A stretch of DNA of 64,000 nt from NCBI GenBank assembly GCA_963277665.1, contig OY728153.1:268062250-268126249 (forward strand), in the 5' to 3' direction. Of the stretch, positions 1 to 11,849 are shown piece by piece. This DNA is from Viscum album (lineage: Eukaryota > Streptophyta > Magnoliopsida > Santalales > Viscaceae). The translations under genes and the position numbers were made by a program. Position 1 is the first letter of the stretch; each line of letters opens with the position of its first letter. The notes under the pieces are model-generated. The model was not told the origin of the DNA. It worked only from the letters and a program-made list of their open reading frames with translations, and made no database searches.

Positions 1-145
1 AAAATATAACAATCATTATACTATTGGAACATGATAAGGGGAAAGAACTAAAAATGTTCCTTTTATCAAATATTAATTTAATGAATAATATTACAACAGG
101 AATTATAAATAATTATATACCCCATAAAAGTAAAGGAATATTAGG
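1..145. other. Left flank of copia element 1
   Basis: A+T-rich sequence ahead of the first LTR. No gene, motif or repeat is recognisable here. An open frame starting at 24 crosses the LTR boundary and is not conserved in the second LTR, so it is treated as chance. Confidence 0.5.
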
Positions 146-150
146 TATAT
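146..150. repeat. Target-site duplication, left copy (TATAT)
   Basis: TATAT sits directly before the TG that opens the 5' LTR and is repeated exactly at 8568-8572 after the 3' LTR. Five bases is the usual duplication length for Ty1/copia integrases. The motif is low complexity, so on its own it is weak; together with the LTR pair it is convincing. Confidence 0.7.
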
Positions 151-1470
151 TGTGGGATCAAAGGTTGTTCATTGCTACAAAACTGATCATGGATTGTATT
201 TGTTGTCAATCCACATTAGTTGATAAGGGTGTTGTCATGTAAAGTGAGATTATAGTACAATATGTATACGGTATTGATGGAGTTGTCATCTCCAAGTGTT
301 TTCCCAAAAAAAATATCTCAAAATCAAGTGGAAGAGGTGAGAATCGTGAATGGTGGTTTCCTAGGATTGACTCCTAATAAATATGGTAATGGAATGAGTT
401 TCACTAATACAAGGATTCACAAAGGAAAATATTTGAGAATATGTGGAGCATCAGGAATGGTGAGATAGATTGATGGTAATCTCAATGACTATGAGAAGTG
501 GAGAATAAAAATTGTGCAATGTGTGGATGGTAATCATTATGGTTATGATAAGCTTTGTGAATCGGTTAAATATCAATTTATCATTTCGATTAAAGTAGAT
601 TCATGAACATGAATTTTGAGGTTCACAAAAAATCTATTAGATTCATTGGTTCATCATGAATGGATGATACAATAAATATAGGTCTATCCCCAAATAATTA
701 GACATGAAAAAATTTGGAGAAGAGGTAGAATCGATCTAAATTCAAGAATCCCAAGAGCATCGAAAATAAACTATGCAATATAAACTCATGAACTGGGTAA
801 GGTTTTTCTTATTCATGACCAATGAAAGGGTATCTCAAAAAATAGTTTCAATATCGCTGGTTAGTTTGTGATGAATTAGTATTCCATGAATTCAGTTGGC
901 TTCCTAAAGGGTTTGGGATTTTTGAAAGAAATTCATGAATAGTAGTACAAAATATCTAATTTAAGTGAACTTTTTTTTAAAGACTATACTCACAATATTA
1001 TGGTGCAATAAGAGTATTGTTTTTATTAGGAAAAATGTTTTAAATGAAAATGTACTCATGAAACCGTCATGTCATTAACTAAGTAAGACTTAACCCAAGG
1101 AAGTGAGATAGGTGGAGACACCATAAATGTTCAAATAGAGGATGTATTCTATATATAAAATCATATAATGGTAGTTTTCATGGCCCATATTGTATATATA
1201 TTTACATCATTATTCCAAAAATTGTGAACATTAGTGGTTTTTTGTACAGCTGACATTTTATTGGCATATTCCCCTTGGACTATCCCTTAGTGGTGATTCA
1301 AGTAAAAATGTTGTGTTTCCCATTTTGATGATAATGTATGATTACTTCATGATTACATCTGAGAGGTTTAATAAGTTCCAACCAATTTTGGGACATGATA
1401 CATCACATTAAAATAAAATATTGACTTCGTGATTAACCCCTCGACTATAAGGGTGTTATAGGGTCCTAAA
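151..1470 (+). repeat. 5' LTR of copia element 1
   Basis: Begins TGTGGGATCAAAGG and pairs with TGCTGGAACCAAGACT at 7250. Collinear matches run throughout, for example CAATCCACATTAG (about 210) with CTATCCACACTAGG (about 7303), and GGACTATCCCTTAG (about 1278) with AGACTATCCCCTAG (about 8373). The end GGGTCCTAAA matches GGGTCCTACA in the other copy. Length is 1,320 bp against 1,318 bp for the 3' copy. Confidence 0.9.
1160..1170 (+). promoter_or_regulatory. Possible TATA box of 5' LTR
   Basis: CATATAATGG in the 5' LTR lines up with CATATAAATGG at 8259-8269 in the 3' LTR. Its distance from the LTR end, about 300 bases, would suit a U3/R boundary. In such A+T-rich DNA a TATA match is common, so the shared position is the only real support. 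Confidence 0.35.
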
Positions 1471-1472
1471 TG

Positions 1473-1486
1473 TTGTATCAGAGTTA
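1473..1486 (+). promoter_or_regulatory. Primer binding site (tRNA-iMet type)
   Basis: TTGTATCAGAGTTA lies two bases past the 5' LTR. It matches the plant initiator-methionine tRNA complement TGGTATCAGAG with one G lost. This is where minus-strand DNA synthesis would have been primed. Confidence 0.85.
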
Positions 1487-1499
1487 GGTTCATTGAATT

Positions 1500-2340
1500 A
1501 AATATATTCTCCATTATTATCATTTAGATTTCAGTAAATGTTTCGAAGTCCCCCCCATTTATATAATAAAAATCCATATTTGGAAGTACATGATGAGATA
1601 TAATCTAATCTCCCTTGAAATGAATGTTATTTTTCTACTACACATGGGATTTAGGCTAATAATCAATATGAAATCTATGATAGAAATTTATAGGAAAATA
1701 CATGATATTGATTCCAAAAAATTAATTCCATTATTATAGATCAATATCCTCACATATATCTAAATTTTATGAGATTAACTTCATCTAATTATATGTGGTA
1801 AAAATAATAAAATTTATATCATGGAAACAAAAAATTGAAGGAGGGTTTACTCTATGTTTTTCATGATTTGTTAGATGAAATAAATTTTCAAAATAATTAA
1901 AATTAAACAACATTTTAATCAAATTACTATGGTATTTGGATAAATTATAGTAATTGGGGAAGAAATTTTATATATTTACATTGTGATGAAAATATTTAGA
2001 AGGTGTCCACTGCTATACAATCTTAAAGATTCCTTCCCTTGATGAAATGTGTCCCTTTAAACATTCTCTTGATAATATTCTATGCAGCCATGTGGCGAAT
2101 GAAATTGGATTAAAAATATAATATATAAAAAATAGAGTTTTCAAGGAAGTGGCATACAAGAGAATAAAAAAACATTAGGTTTCCAAATAATGTTTTGATG
2201 AAGATAATGAGGACGATGAACTTTTTTCTATTTTTACACGAAATTAAAAATAGAAGAATGTCGATTTGAAGGGAATATTCCATTGGTGTGTCTTCAATGT
2301 GGTGGATTTGGGAACATTGCCTCTCAGCAATCATAGAAGT
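1500..2340 (+). pseudogene. Decayed gag with CCHC zinc knuckle
   Basis: Gag forms the particle and binds the element RNA. The amino-terminal capsid part is too mutated to follow. At 2289-2330 the frame reads C-L-Q-C-GGFG-N-IASQ-Q, which keeps the CX2CX4HX4C spacing: both first cysteines survive, the histidine is now Asn (CAC to AAC is a single change) and the last cysteine is Gln. Stops and frameshifts surround it. The position, about 820 bases after the primer site and upstream of the protease, fits gag. Confidence 0.7.
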
Positions 2341-3719
2341 TCTATAATGAGAATGTGAAGATGGAAATATATAGAAGCCTCATAAAAGTTCCTCTATAAG
2401 AGATTAATCAAATCAGAAAAGAAGTTACATTGAAGTAGGTTCTTCTCTAAATAAGTACAAGATTGTAGTTACTTTTTGATTGATGAAGAAGAATTTTTTA
2501 AATCTAAAACCCAAATGTCCATAATGGTTATAATTGTAAAAAAAGACCCATAAAATGGTTAATATAATCTGTTGAATTGTTTTTTTGATCTCATGGTGGA
2601 ACATTACTATTCCATTGATAAGAAAGAAGAACATATAAAATAAAATAGGATGTTGTCAGTTGTTCTGGATGATTTATCCTAGTAAGTTGATTGGATTGAA
2701 GATGAAATTGATCAGTTAGAAGCAGGGGAAGATTAACATTTAAAAAAAATTTAAAAACTCATGACAATTTATGAAAGTTAATCTGAGGATGGAAAAATAT
2801 AAAAAATATATCAATGAACTCACATCCATAATATTGGAGAAGGTTAAGAAAGTTGATGTTGTTAAAGAACAATTCCGTATTATAATGATTAAAATTCAAA
2901 ATGAACCAAAGTTAGGGAAGATAGAGAAGAAATTACAGTTTGGAAGATTCTATAATGAATTTATATTAAATAGATATAAACATGTTTATGACGGTTTATA
3001 GAAGCCCTTGATTGATTTTAGATAAACATGCATGGTAAAAAGTGCAATTAGCTATGATATTGAAACATAAATAGTTGTAAAAAAATATCCAAAATAAAGG
3101 GAAGGTTTAAGATAAACAAATCTTAAAGGCACCTGATGTCCTAATAGGGAAATCATCCAATGATATAGGAAAGATAGATGAAAATTGTCCTCACCCATCT
3201 ATATAGCTTATGGAGTTAAACATGTTTAAAAATGTATGGGGTATTAGGAAGAATAGAAGTGATATGAAATTCCCTATTATAAAATGTCGTTTCTATTGAT
3301 TTTTTAGGCCATACTATGTTATACTATGAGTAGGTATGGAGCTATTTGAATAGAAATGTTCTTGGAACTCAATAGAGGAGAGGAAGACCATGCCCTTCAT
3401 CATATAGAAGAAAAACATTCTATAGATATTGTTTTCACTATTCTAACTATGACATAATGATATTCATTACAGATATAAGAAATGTGATAACATTGCCTAT
3501 AGAACTGAGAGAAATTTCAATACCCACCAACCAATAGTATTTACGATTGAAAGTCATTATTATCCAATGGATGAAAAATATGAGTATGGTGAACATTTTC
3601 ATATGGAAAAAAGATAGGATAATACATATTTATCTTCCACACTATCATGTATGTCATAGAAGGAAATGAATAAAATTACAAAATCCATCCTTGTATAAAT
3701 AGATCTAACATCAACAAAG
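2341..3719 (+). pseudogene. Gag-protease linker with coiled-coil-like remnant
   Basis: This 1.4 kb stretch separates the knuckle from the protease motif. An open frame at 2771-3001 codes 76 residues very rich in Lys, Glu, Ile and Val (for example YKKYINELTS and EKVKKVDVVKEQ), with hydrophobic residues spaced as in a coiled coil. SIRE/Maximus elements carry such a coiled-coil linker here; most other copia lineages have a short one. That the frame is still open is probably luck, since both neighbours are broken. Confidence 0.55.
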
Positions 3720-3965
3720 AACAGCAACACAAGGATTCTTGATAGTAGATTTTCAACCCATTTAATGACAAATAAATATTTATTAAAGAACATTAAGAAA
3801 AGAGTTGATGGAATAATCAGGTTTAGAAATGATGGTTATTTAAAAATCAAAGGCAATGGAAGTACATAATTGGATGATGATTATGTTAAGAAAACTAAAT
3901 TTATCTATATGGAAATATTGTGTCAGAATTTATAGAGTGTGAGTCAACCATGTGAATCATGATGG
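3720..3965 (+). pseudogene. Decayed copia aspartic protease
   Basis: At 3732 the frame reads RILDSRFSTHLMTNK, matching the family active-site stretch W-x-L/V-DSG-x-S-x-HM. The catalytic Asp is codon 3741-3743 and the following Gly is now Arg (GGA to AGA). Downstream in the same frame come the hydrophobic core and NL-stop-SVSQPCE, the family NLLSVSQLC signature that closes the protease domain. In-frame stops make it non-functional. Confidence 0.85.
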
Positions 3966-4129
3966 ATAGAGACCTTTAATAGAAAGGGGACATTGTCAGT
4001 GAAATTATAGGTAATTATCTCATGGAGGGATGTATAACATATAGAAATTTATAATACGACAAAATAAAATAGAATATTTATTACATAATAGTTAATAAAT
4101 AAAATAACATATGGAAATGGGCGTTGTGT

Positions 4130-4800
4130 TTCATTTACTTATAAATCACAGAAAATATATATATTATTAATACATTCCTCGATATTCCTAATATAAATCT
4201 TGAATGTGAAAATTCATGTGATTCCTACATGCGAGGAAAGATGAACTGGTTTTCATATCAATGTTAGAATAAAAAAGAATCAAATCTATATTATCTTGTA
4301 CACACAGACTTATGTGGACCAATAAATGTTTCATGTGCATTTGGAGAGGGGAACTTAAATATTCCTATTTATGATAATATTCTATTGGCTTGTGAATTAA
4401 TTATATACAAGATAAAACAATTGGATGATTGTAAGAAAATTTATTACCGAGTAGCTAAGAATGATAATGGTCTCAAAATAAATGTTCTATGATCTAAAAC
4501 TAGAAGAAAAAAATCCAATAAATTTGTAAATTCTCTAGAAATGTAGAATAATGAATGAGGTGGTTGTAGTAATAACCCTGCAATAAATAGATTTTTTGAA
4601 CATAGAAATCAACAGGTGAACTATATTTCCTTAAAAATGCGGATTGAGAGTCATGTATCTTTTCAATTCAAGAATAAGGTTATTCAAGAACCAATTTATA
4701 ATCAAATTCAAATAAAGATTTTTATGGGATAAACCAGGACACCATATGAGTTATTGTGTAGAAGGAGTACCCATCTAATGTATTTTTCTGTTTTTTTATG
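4130..4800 (+). pseudogene. Decayed copia GAG-pre-integrase and integrase
   Basis: The pre-integrase part ends in C-x2-Y-MRGKMN around 4220-4250, where the zinc-binding second cysteine of C-x2-C is lost. LVHTDLCGP at 4295-4321 is the start of the integrase core, with the first catalytic Asp at 4307-4309. NNPAINRFFEHRNQ at 4571-4612 matches the end of the core, with the catalytic Glu at 4598-4600. Between them RSK...SNKFVNS at about 4493-4535 matches the family stretch after the second Asp, which is itself lost. Several stops interrupt the frame. Confidence 0.85.
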
Positions 4801-5479
4801 TAAATGTTTCATAAAATAATAATAAAATCAAGACAAGTGTGGTGATATGGCATATGAGGTAATATTCCTTGGATATTCACTAAAAAAGTTAATCCTACTA
4901 ATGATATATTAACTATCTTAAAATAACTGTGCAATGAAGTAATATTAATATCATTGAATAAAAAAAATACATAACTCAAGGAGTTCAGATGTTGACAAGA
5001 TAAATTATGAGAAGAAAGTGGGAAAGATACATATCCATTTATTGGAATAAAAAAATTATTGAAGAAAGAATGAGGAAAACTGATGATGATTCAAAAGAAG
5101 AATCATAAAAGGAAGCCATTTCCGAAGAAACCTCATCAGAACCTCATTGGAAAAATATAAGAGAATAAATTGATAAATCAATCATTTTTATGGACTGGAC
5201 AACCCCAAAATAGAAAAATAGAATAAGGTATAAATAACATTATGCATTCCTATAAATTGTTGAACCAATAACATTTAAATAAGAAGAAAATAATGAATCA
5301 TGTGTTAAGGAAATTAATTAAGAACATGATAAGATAGGTAAGAAAAATTCACGGGATCTTGTTAATATACCTGATAATTAAAATGGGATTGGACCAAAGT
5401 AAATTTCAAATGAAAATTATATGATCATAGAAATGTGATTAGAATTTAGTCACCCATAGTGTGTAAAGGATAAGAAAAG

Positions 5480-6100
5480 ATTAAAATATTTGATTTAGAA
5501 GACATAATTTCACTAGTAGTGGGACTGGAGTTGATTAAGAATTTCCAACCTGTGAATGTTCGGAGAGTGAAAAATGATTATAATATAGTGGTCAAAATGA
5601 AATTCTGAAATGGTGTTCTTAACGAAAAATTCTACATTGAAAACGCATCGATATTTGTGATGAGAGATGATGATAGTATGTTTTTCAGATTATAGAAGGC
5701 TCTCTGTAGTTTGATTCAGGAACTAGGAGTGTGGTATTATCGACATGATGCTTATCTGATTAACCTAATTTTTCAAAAATTAGGTGTCTACAACAATATC
5801 TATATGAATAATTCTATGAAATTCTAATTTATAGTACTGGTTTTTGTGGATGATATAATTTATGGTAGAAGTATGTATGGAACATTGGAATAATTTTCTA
5901 ATAACATGAAATCAAAATTTGAGATTTCTATGATTGGATAACTCAGATACATCTTGGGGTTGAATGTGATTCAGAATAAGGATTAAACCATCATTTCATA
6001 GATAAAATATGCAAGAGATATACTGTTAAAATTTAACATGCATGACTCTAAAACAATGTCCACTCAAATTAGTTTTGAGGAAAAACTTCGAAAACATGAG
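5480..6100 (+). pseudogene. Decayed copia reverse transcriptase
   Basis: The best-preserved part of the element. VKMKF-stop-NGVLNEKFYIE (5591-5640) matches the VKSAFLNG...VY-E motif. KALCSLIQELGVWYYR (about 5698-5745) matches the LYGLKQAPRAWY motif. LVFVDDIIYGR (5837-5869) contains the catalytic Asp-Asp pair (5849-5854), with the usual Tyr changed to Phe. The following KFEISMIG-stop-LRYILGLN and KYARDILLKFNM complete the thumb side. Several stops fall where the family has Gln or Glu, as expected from CAA or GAA decaying to TAA. Confidence 0.93.
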
Positions 6101-6224
6101 AATGAGACATTTATGGATCCCACACTATATCGAATAATCATGGTATTTTTATTGTACTTTACTACAAAATGTCCACCTTCTATCTTTTAAACATGATTAG
6201 TGGCATGTATTAAATGTAATCTAA

Positions 6225-6560
6225 AGGAAGAGAATTTGGAGGTAGTAAAAATATTCTTAAGGTATGTTCAAGGTACAATCAATTTTGGATTATACGTTTA
6301 TTCTAGAAGAGACAATGAATAATTGATTTTTTTAGATACTGAATTGGAAACATATGTGGTCGATATAATGTCTAAAAGTGGTGGATAATTAATCTGGGAA
6401 AATAAATGTGTGTGATGGTGGATTATGAAACAATAAACACTTTTCTTATTAAGGATGAAGTAGAGTATGTATTTTATACAAAATGTTATAATCAACTATT
6501 GTAGATGAAGAACAAACTCACTAATATTGGTGATGTGGTGAAATAGATAATGGGGATTCA
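6225..6560 (+). pseudogene. Decayed copia RNase H
   Basis: EVVKIFLRYVQGTINFGLYV (6239-6298) matches the family LRYLKGT...GL stretch opening RNase H. FLDTELETYVVDIMSKSGG follows and corresponds to the SDADWAGD...RKSTSG region; most catalytic acidic residues are no longer identifiable. Several TAA/TAG stops are present. It follows the reverse transcriptase at normal spacing. Confidence 0.8.
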
Positions 6561-7237
6561 CCATGACAACAAGAGTGAAATCAATCTTACAAAGAATCCA
6601 TCTCTTCACCCTTATACACAATATATTCAGATCAGATATAACATCATAAAGGAAAAATTTTGAGTAACATATCATTAAAATTGGGCATGTTGAAATTCAT
6701 GAACAAATAAATGAATTTCATACTAGTCCATTAGAAGCACATTGTTTGATAACTATCCATTTATCATCACTTTTAATCCACCTACAAGTGCATGAGGAGG
6801 TTAGGAAAATTCTTATCACCCTATTTGTGTTAATTATTTTATCTATTATTCGAAGTGATGGAGGTTAATTGGAGAGATGTGATCTACGTGAGACTATTTT
6901 GAGCTTTATAAGTACAAATAAAAGTTCTTTTGGGTTCATCTCAATATGGAAATAAAGATGAAATTCAATTTTAAATTGGTTTTCTGGTTGCATGTTTTGG
7001 AGAAACTATGCTTCTATGACACAATGAGAATCAGGTGTTCTGATGAAATAGTTTGAACATAGATTGGACACCTTTATTCATTCAAACAAAGAGAACCAAA
7101 TTAATGCTTACACTTATTTTCTAGAAGTATATATTCTCATATAGACATAGTTTTTTAGATTATTTGGTTTTTTCATATAATTGTTTTGATATAAGAAAGT
7201 TATTTATTGACTTTTTCAATAGATTTTTGAGAATACC
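6561..7237 (+). other. 3' internal non-coding part of copia element 1
   Basis: Lies between RNase H and the polypurine tract. No domain is recognisable. SIRE-type elements may carry an extra env-like frame here, but nothing supports one. Confidence 0.5.
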
Positions 7238-7249
7238 AAAGTGGGGGAT
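7238..7249 (+). promoter_or_regulatory. Polypurine tract of copia element 1
   Basis: AAAGTGGGGGAT lies immediately before the TG of the 3' LTR. This is the typical Ty1/copia plus-strand primer; it places the LTR start at 7250. Confidence 0.88.
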
Positions 7250-8567
7250 TGCTGGAACCAAGACTATTCTATGCTAGAAATAGAGTCAGGTTTTTCTTCA
7301 TTGTCTATCCACACTAGGTTGAACAGAGAATTTCAATGGAAATTGATCATACAGTACAAGCAGACTATAGTGTGGAAGGTGGAGTCATTTCTCAATCATT
7401 TCCAAACTTGTGGGCTCAAAATCAGGAGTAAGAGGAAAGAATTGTTAAAGGTGGTTTATGGGATTAACTCATTATAATAAAGTAAAGGATGGGATATTGT
7501 GAAGACTTGGTTCAAAAAATTATAAAATTTATATATATGTCGATCATTATGAACAAGCATTGTGAATGGAGTGATGGGTTGACAATAATATCTATGACTA
7601 TGAGATGTAGAGCATTACGATTGGGAATTTTTTTACAGTAATAACAATTACTAAGAGAAGCAGCGTTTGTGATTTAAATTTCACTGGAGATTGTTGAATG
7701 ATGGATCGTCATAAAAATTAATATTTAGGTTCTCAAAAAATCCCCTAGAAGAATGGGGTCATTAAAATGTATAAGCCTATAAATATGAAGATACTCCCAC
7801 TTCATTAGACATCAAAAGAATTAGAGAAATGGCTGAATCAATATGATTCCTTGATGGATGAAATATTTTTTAATCAATTATTAATTTTTGTCAAGAGCAT
7901 CACAAAAAGGGTATCCTTTTCATGAACAATGCTTCAATATCACATAAAAATGAGTTTCACAATGATTGGTTATTCAGTTATGACATAGTGTTCCAGGAAG
8001 GCAGTTTTATTCAAAAAGGTTTTGAGCATCATGAAAAGTGATACTGAACATATGGTTTATGTGAACAGTTCTTTTATGTACATCAACTCAGGACTATGGG
8101 TCTAATAGAGTGTTGTTAAAGTTAGGCACAATGTCTTAAATACTAATCCACTAAAATGAATATCAAGTTGGTAAACTGAGTATGTCTTCACACAAACTAA
8201 TCAGAAAGGGGGATTAAAAGGAAGTGTTTTAATGGATGTAGTGTGATTTCCCAAAAAACATATAAATGGTCTACTCCATTAATAGAGAGAAATTGTTTGA
8301 ACTAATGAATTCCACAACTAGTGAAGATTAATTTATTTTTGTATTACTGACACATTGTCATTGTATTCTCCTTAGACTATCCCCTAGTATTGAGCCATGT
8401 AAAACTGATGACTTTATTCTGTGCATGTTACTATTTGAAAAATTAATGGTTATATTATATAGGTTTGACATGTTCCTACAAAAATTATAACAAGATAGAT
8501 ATACTTAAAATTAAAATTTGACACCCTAATTCACTTCTCCTATCTTAGGGTGTTCTGGGGTCCTACA
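7250..8567 (+). repeat. 3' LTR of copia element 1
   Basis: Starts TGCTGGAACCAAG after the polypurine tract and ends TCCTACA at 8567. It pairs collinearly with 151-1470. The open frame at 7241-7477 spans the LTR boundary and is not kept in the 5' copy, so it is not a gene. Confidence 0.9.
8259..8269 (+). promoter_or_regulatory. Possible TATA box of 3' LTR
   Basis: CATATAAATGG occurs at the position matching the candidate in the 5' LTR (1160-1170). Confidence 0.35.
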
Positions 8568-8572
8568 TATAT
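8568..8572. repeat. Target-site duplication, right copy (TATAT)
   Basis: Exact match to 146-150, directly after the 3' LTR end. Confidence 0.7.
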
Positions 8573-10108
8573 AGAGTCTTACTAAATTATAAGATAAAAA
8601 ATAAATAGTGAATTGATAAAGATATAGGGAAATAGGAAAACATCCTTACTTCATGTAAAAACATTCCTCAAAAAAATTAACCTCCTGATATATCAATTTA
8701 AAATCGTTAATAATTTTCTCCAAAACAAATTCAATATTAATTCCATATTCTACATAACATTTTTTCTTGTTTTTTTTTCAAATTTTAACATATTAATTTA
8801 TAGGTTTATCGTTTTATCATTACGTTGTTCATTATTCAAAAACACAATAAAATTTATGGATTTCCACTAATCAATAAGTAATTTCAAATTAGGAGATCCT
8901 TCAATTGCAAACTTCTTTTTGATTATTAAAAAGACAATTATTTTTTACATTTTTATCATTTTTACCGTTGATATTTCTTTAATATGGAATGATATTAAAT
9001 TAATTATGTTAATATTTTCTTATATTTTTTCGTTAAATTAATTTTTATGAATAACCATGATTGAAATAAGTAACAAATAAAATATAAGTATCGAATTAGG
9101 TAGAGTATAACTATTGTGGGTGAACACTATTTTTCTGATATATTAAAAAGAAGTGAAAAAAATAATTTTTTATTTATTTAAAAACATCAATTTATAATTA
9201 ATATAATGACTTAAGGATTCATTAAATGGTTATTTATGTCATATTAACGGTAATTGTATAATTTAAATGAAAAAATGTTATTTGATATCCAATCTATGGA
9301 CCACATGGCACCTCCTTCTGATTGAGCTTAATTTCTTTGTAGGAGAGACATTTAATCACAAATTGGTATGAAAACTATTGATAATATATTATTGAGATGT
9401 ATTTTGGAAGTTATTTTTCATGGAAGAAATTTTTAAATAGGGGAGAATGTGGAGGATTGTTGTTTATATTGTCAAGGGGATATTTTAAAATAAAGTATTA
9501 ATTATTATATAATTTAGGCCATATACTATGAATGTTGATGGCTCTTGTAAATTATATTGGTGCATGATATTAAATTTATTTTTTCAATTATATTATAAAA
9601 CTGCAAAAACTGAAATAAATCTATGAAATATTATACAGAATGTAAAGAATAAAATAAAGATTCTCCTCTGAAGAAAATGTAACATGGGTTTTGAAAATTT
9701 ATGTATGGATTTGGAAATTATATATATTTTTTATAAATAAATAAATTTATTCATTGAATAAATATTTGGTGATTCAAATAGTTTTCTATATATTTATTTC
9801 ATTTTTATATACTGATAATGATATAAAAGATATGTTATTCATAAAATCTATATTTTTTAACTATTTTACAAAATAAAAATTATGTAGAAAAATAAAAATT
9901 ATCCACTCTACAAAAATTCAACATTTACATTTCAAATATGAATAATATTTCATTAAATATAATTTATTTAATATTTAAAATTGAATTTATAAATTTAATC
10001 ATATAATTTGGGGGGGGCAATTTATCTCAAATAAATACTCTTTCTTTTTTTAGGTGTGATATTGTTTATAACTGTTATATTTGTCAATTATTATATTATA
10101 TATAGATA

Positions 10109-10129
10109 ATATATATATATATATATATT
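10109..10129. repeat. (AT)n microsatellite
   Basis: About ten uninterrupted AT units. Confidence 0.9.
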
Positions 10130-11849
10130 AAATATTTAATAATTATATTATAAAAATGATAAATATGTTTTTAAATAAGTAAAAACACGTATTATTAAAA
10201 TTCAATCTAATTTTTTCTATGATTTTGGATATGTGGAATAATTTAGTAAAATTAAAATTTCTATATTTAAATATTTTAATTTTATTAGATATCATTTATT
10301 GAATACTTTTTCAATATCATCATTTTGGTTAAATTTTCAATAGTCTATTCTTATTCATAACGGTTAGCTATTATTTCATAGATCATGAAATTACTATAAT
10401 TCCTTTTAATATATATTCATTCCATCATTATCCATCCACTAATAATTTTATAAAATTATTTTATATTTCATTTAAATCTTTTTATTCTTCTTAAAAATAG
10501 TTTGTTTCAAATTGAAAATTGTTTTTACATCAGAGATAGTTCTAGGAAATAGTGGCATATAATAATTTTAAATTCCATTAGTTTTATCTGTATGTATTTT
10601 TGACGTATTTGTATTATTATAATTTAAATATATTATATTTGTTCATTGAGTGTAATTTATTTATGTTGATGTAATGAAATTATTTTCTGTCTTATTATGC
10701 CATATATTTCAATTTTAATATAAATTATACTAAAATTTAAAAATACCAATATTTTGAAAATGAAAATTATCATATTTTTAATGTCTCAGTCAATACATGA
10801 TTATTACACTTGCCATGTAATTTCAATGGTTGTATTATCAATATAAGGGATTAGTTCATTATTGAATTTATAAATGTAGAAGAAATTGGGGGTGAGTTAA
10901 ATTTAATATTCATTGTGATGTGATGAGAATTATTGTGTCCTAGTGCAATTACATAATATTTAAATTAAATGTAAATTGGTCAGGATATATGATATATGAT
11001 GATGAATTGTGTGTAATGATTTGTACAATTCCATCTGGCCGACCCCATTTTTTCTATAATGCTAGGATTTAAGTCATGATTTTTAAAATTTTATTTTCAT
11101 TAATAAATTTTAGAAGTATTTTCAATTTCATTCAGTTTTTAGATCTTCCTCTCATTATTGGAAACTAACGAGGTTATCTATATTACTCATAATGGATTTT
11201 GACTATTTGTTATGTATTTGTCTCTTATTACTATGTATTTAAAAAACAATCAAGATATCGAAAATTATATTAATATATAATTTTGATTATATAATAGTGT
11301 CATGGGAAATAATTGAGGTCTTGAGAAAGTGGTGTACGTATGTGAGGTGCTTTATTAATGATTTATTGTGGGGATCTAGTGGTTTGATTGAAAATTTCTT
11401 CTATTGTTTTTTCCCAACATTTGGATCTTCATTCAATTTATGTAAAATAGATTCTCTCTTTATAATTTCAATTTTATTTTCGAATTATCATTCATTAATT
11501 ATATTTATTTTAGGGGGTGGAATTCTATTTAAAGAAGACAAAAAAATGAATCAAATTAAGGAGAAATGAGTCGTGAATTTTCATTATTCTTTCATAAATT
11601 TTTTTTTGTTATTTTTTATTTTCAAGGAATAATTACATTATATAGAAATGTTTGAGAAATGTTTTAAATTATACATTTAATTTGGTTTATTATTATGAAG
11701 AATAATAATGCAACAAAGTGGTAGATAAAAGAATTGTTCTCTTGAGTTTTACATGATACGCGGATAATGAAATAATGAATAAAAAATTTGTTTTTGTTTT
11801 CATGGGGATATTTCATTACTGTTTTACTATACATAGGTGTATACAATTA

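Larger units (their letters stand above)
151..8567 (+). mobile_element. Full-length decayed Ty1/copia retrotransposon, SIRE/Maximus-like
   Basis: An 8.4 kb element with paired LTRs (151-1470 and 7250-8567), a tRNA-iMet primer binding site, a polypurine tract and a TATAT target duplication. Internal domains follow the Ty1/copia order: gag with CCHC knuckle, protease, integrase, reverse transcriptase, RNase H. All are on the plus strand and broken by frameshifts and stops. About 1.4 kb separates the zinc knuckle from the protease and contains a lysine/glutamate-rich coiled-coil-like stretch. That long linker is known from the SIRE/Maximus lineage, which is why I favour it; Angela/Tork-type elements are the alternative. 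The LTRs have diverged so far (by eye roughly a third of positions, many indels) that the insertion must be very old. Confidence 0.92.

Noticed and set aside
2771..3001. Independent small coiled-coil gene
   Set aside because: It sits exactly in the gag-to-protease linker of copia element 1, in the same strand, and is better explained as a surviving piece of that polyprotein.
7241..7477. 78-codon open frame, plus strand
   Set aside because: It starts in the polypurine tract and runs into the 3' LTR; the 5' LTR copy does not keep the frame.
11297..11569. 90-codon open frame that looks membrane-like
   Set aside because: T-rich DNA translates to Phe, Leu and Ile runs that mimic membrane segments. 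No homology, start context or neighbour supports a gene.
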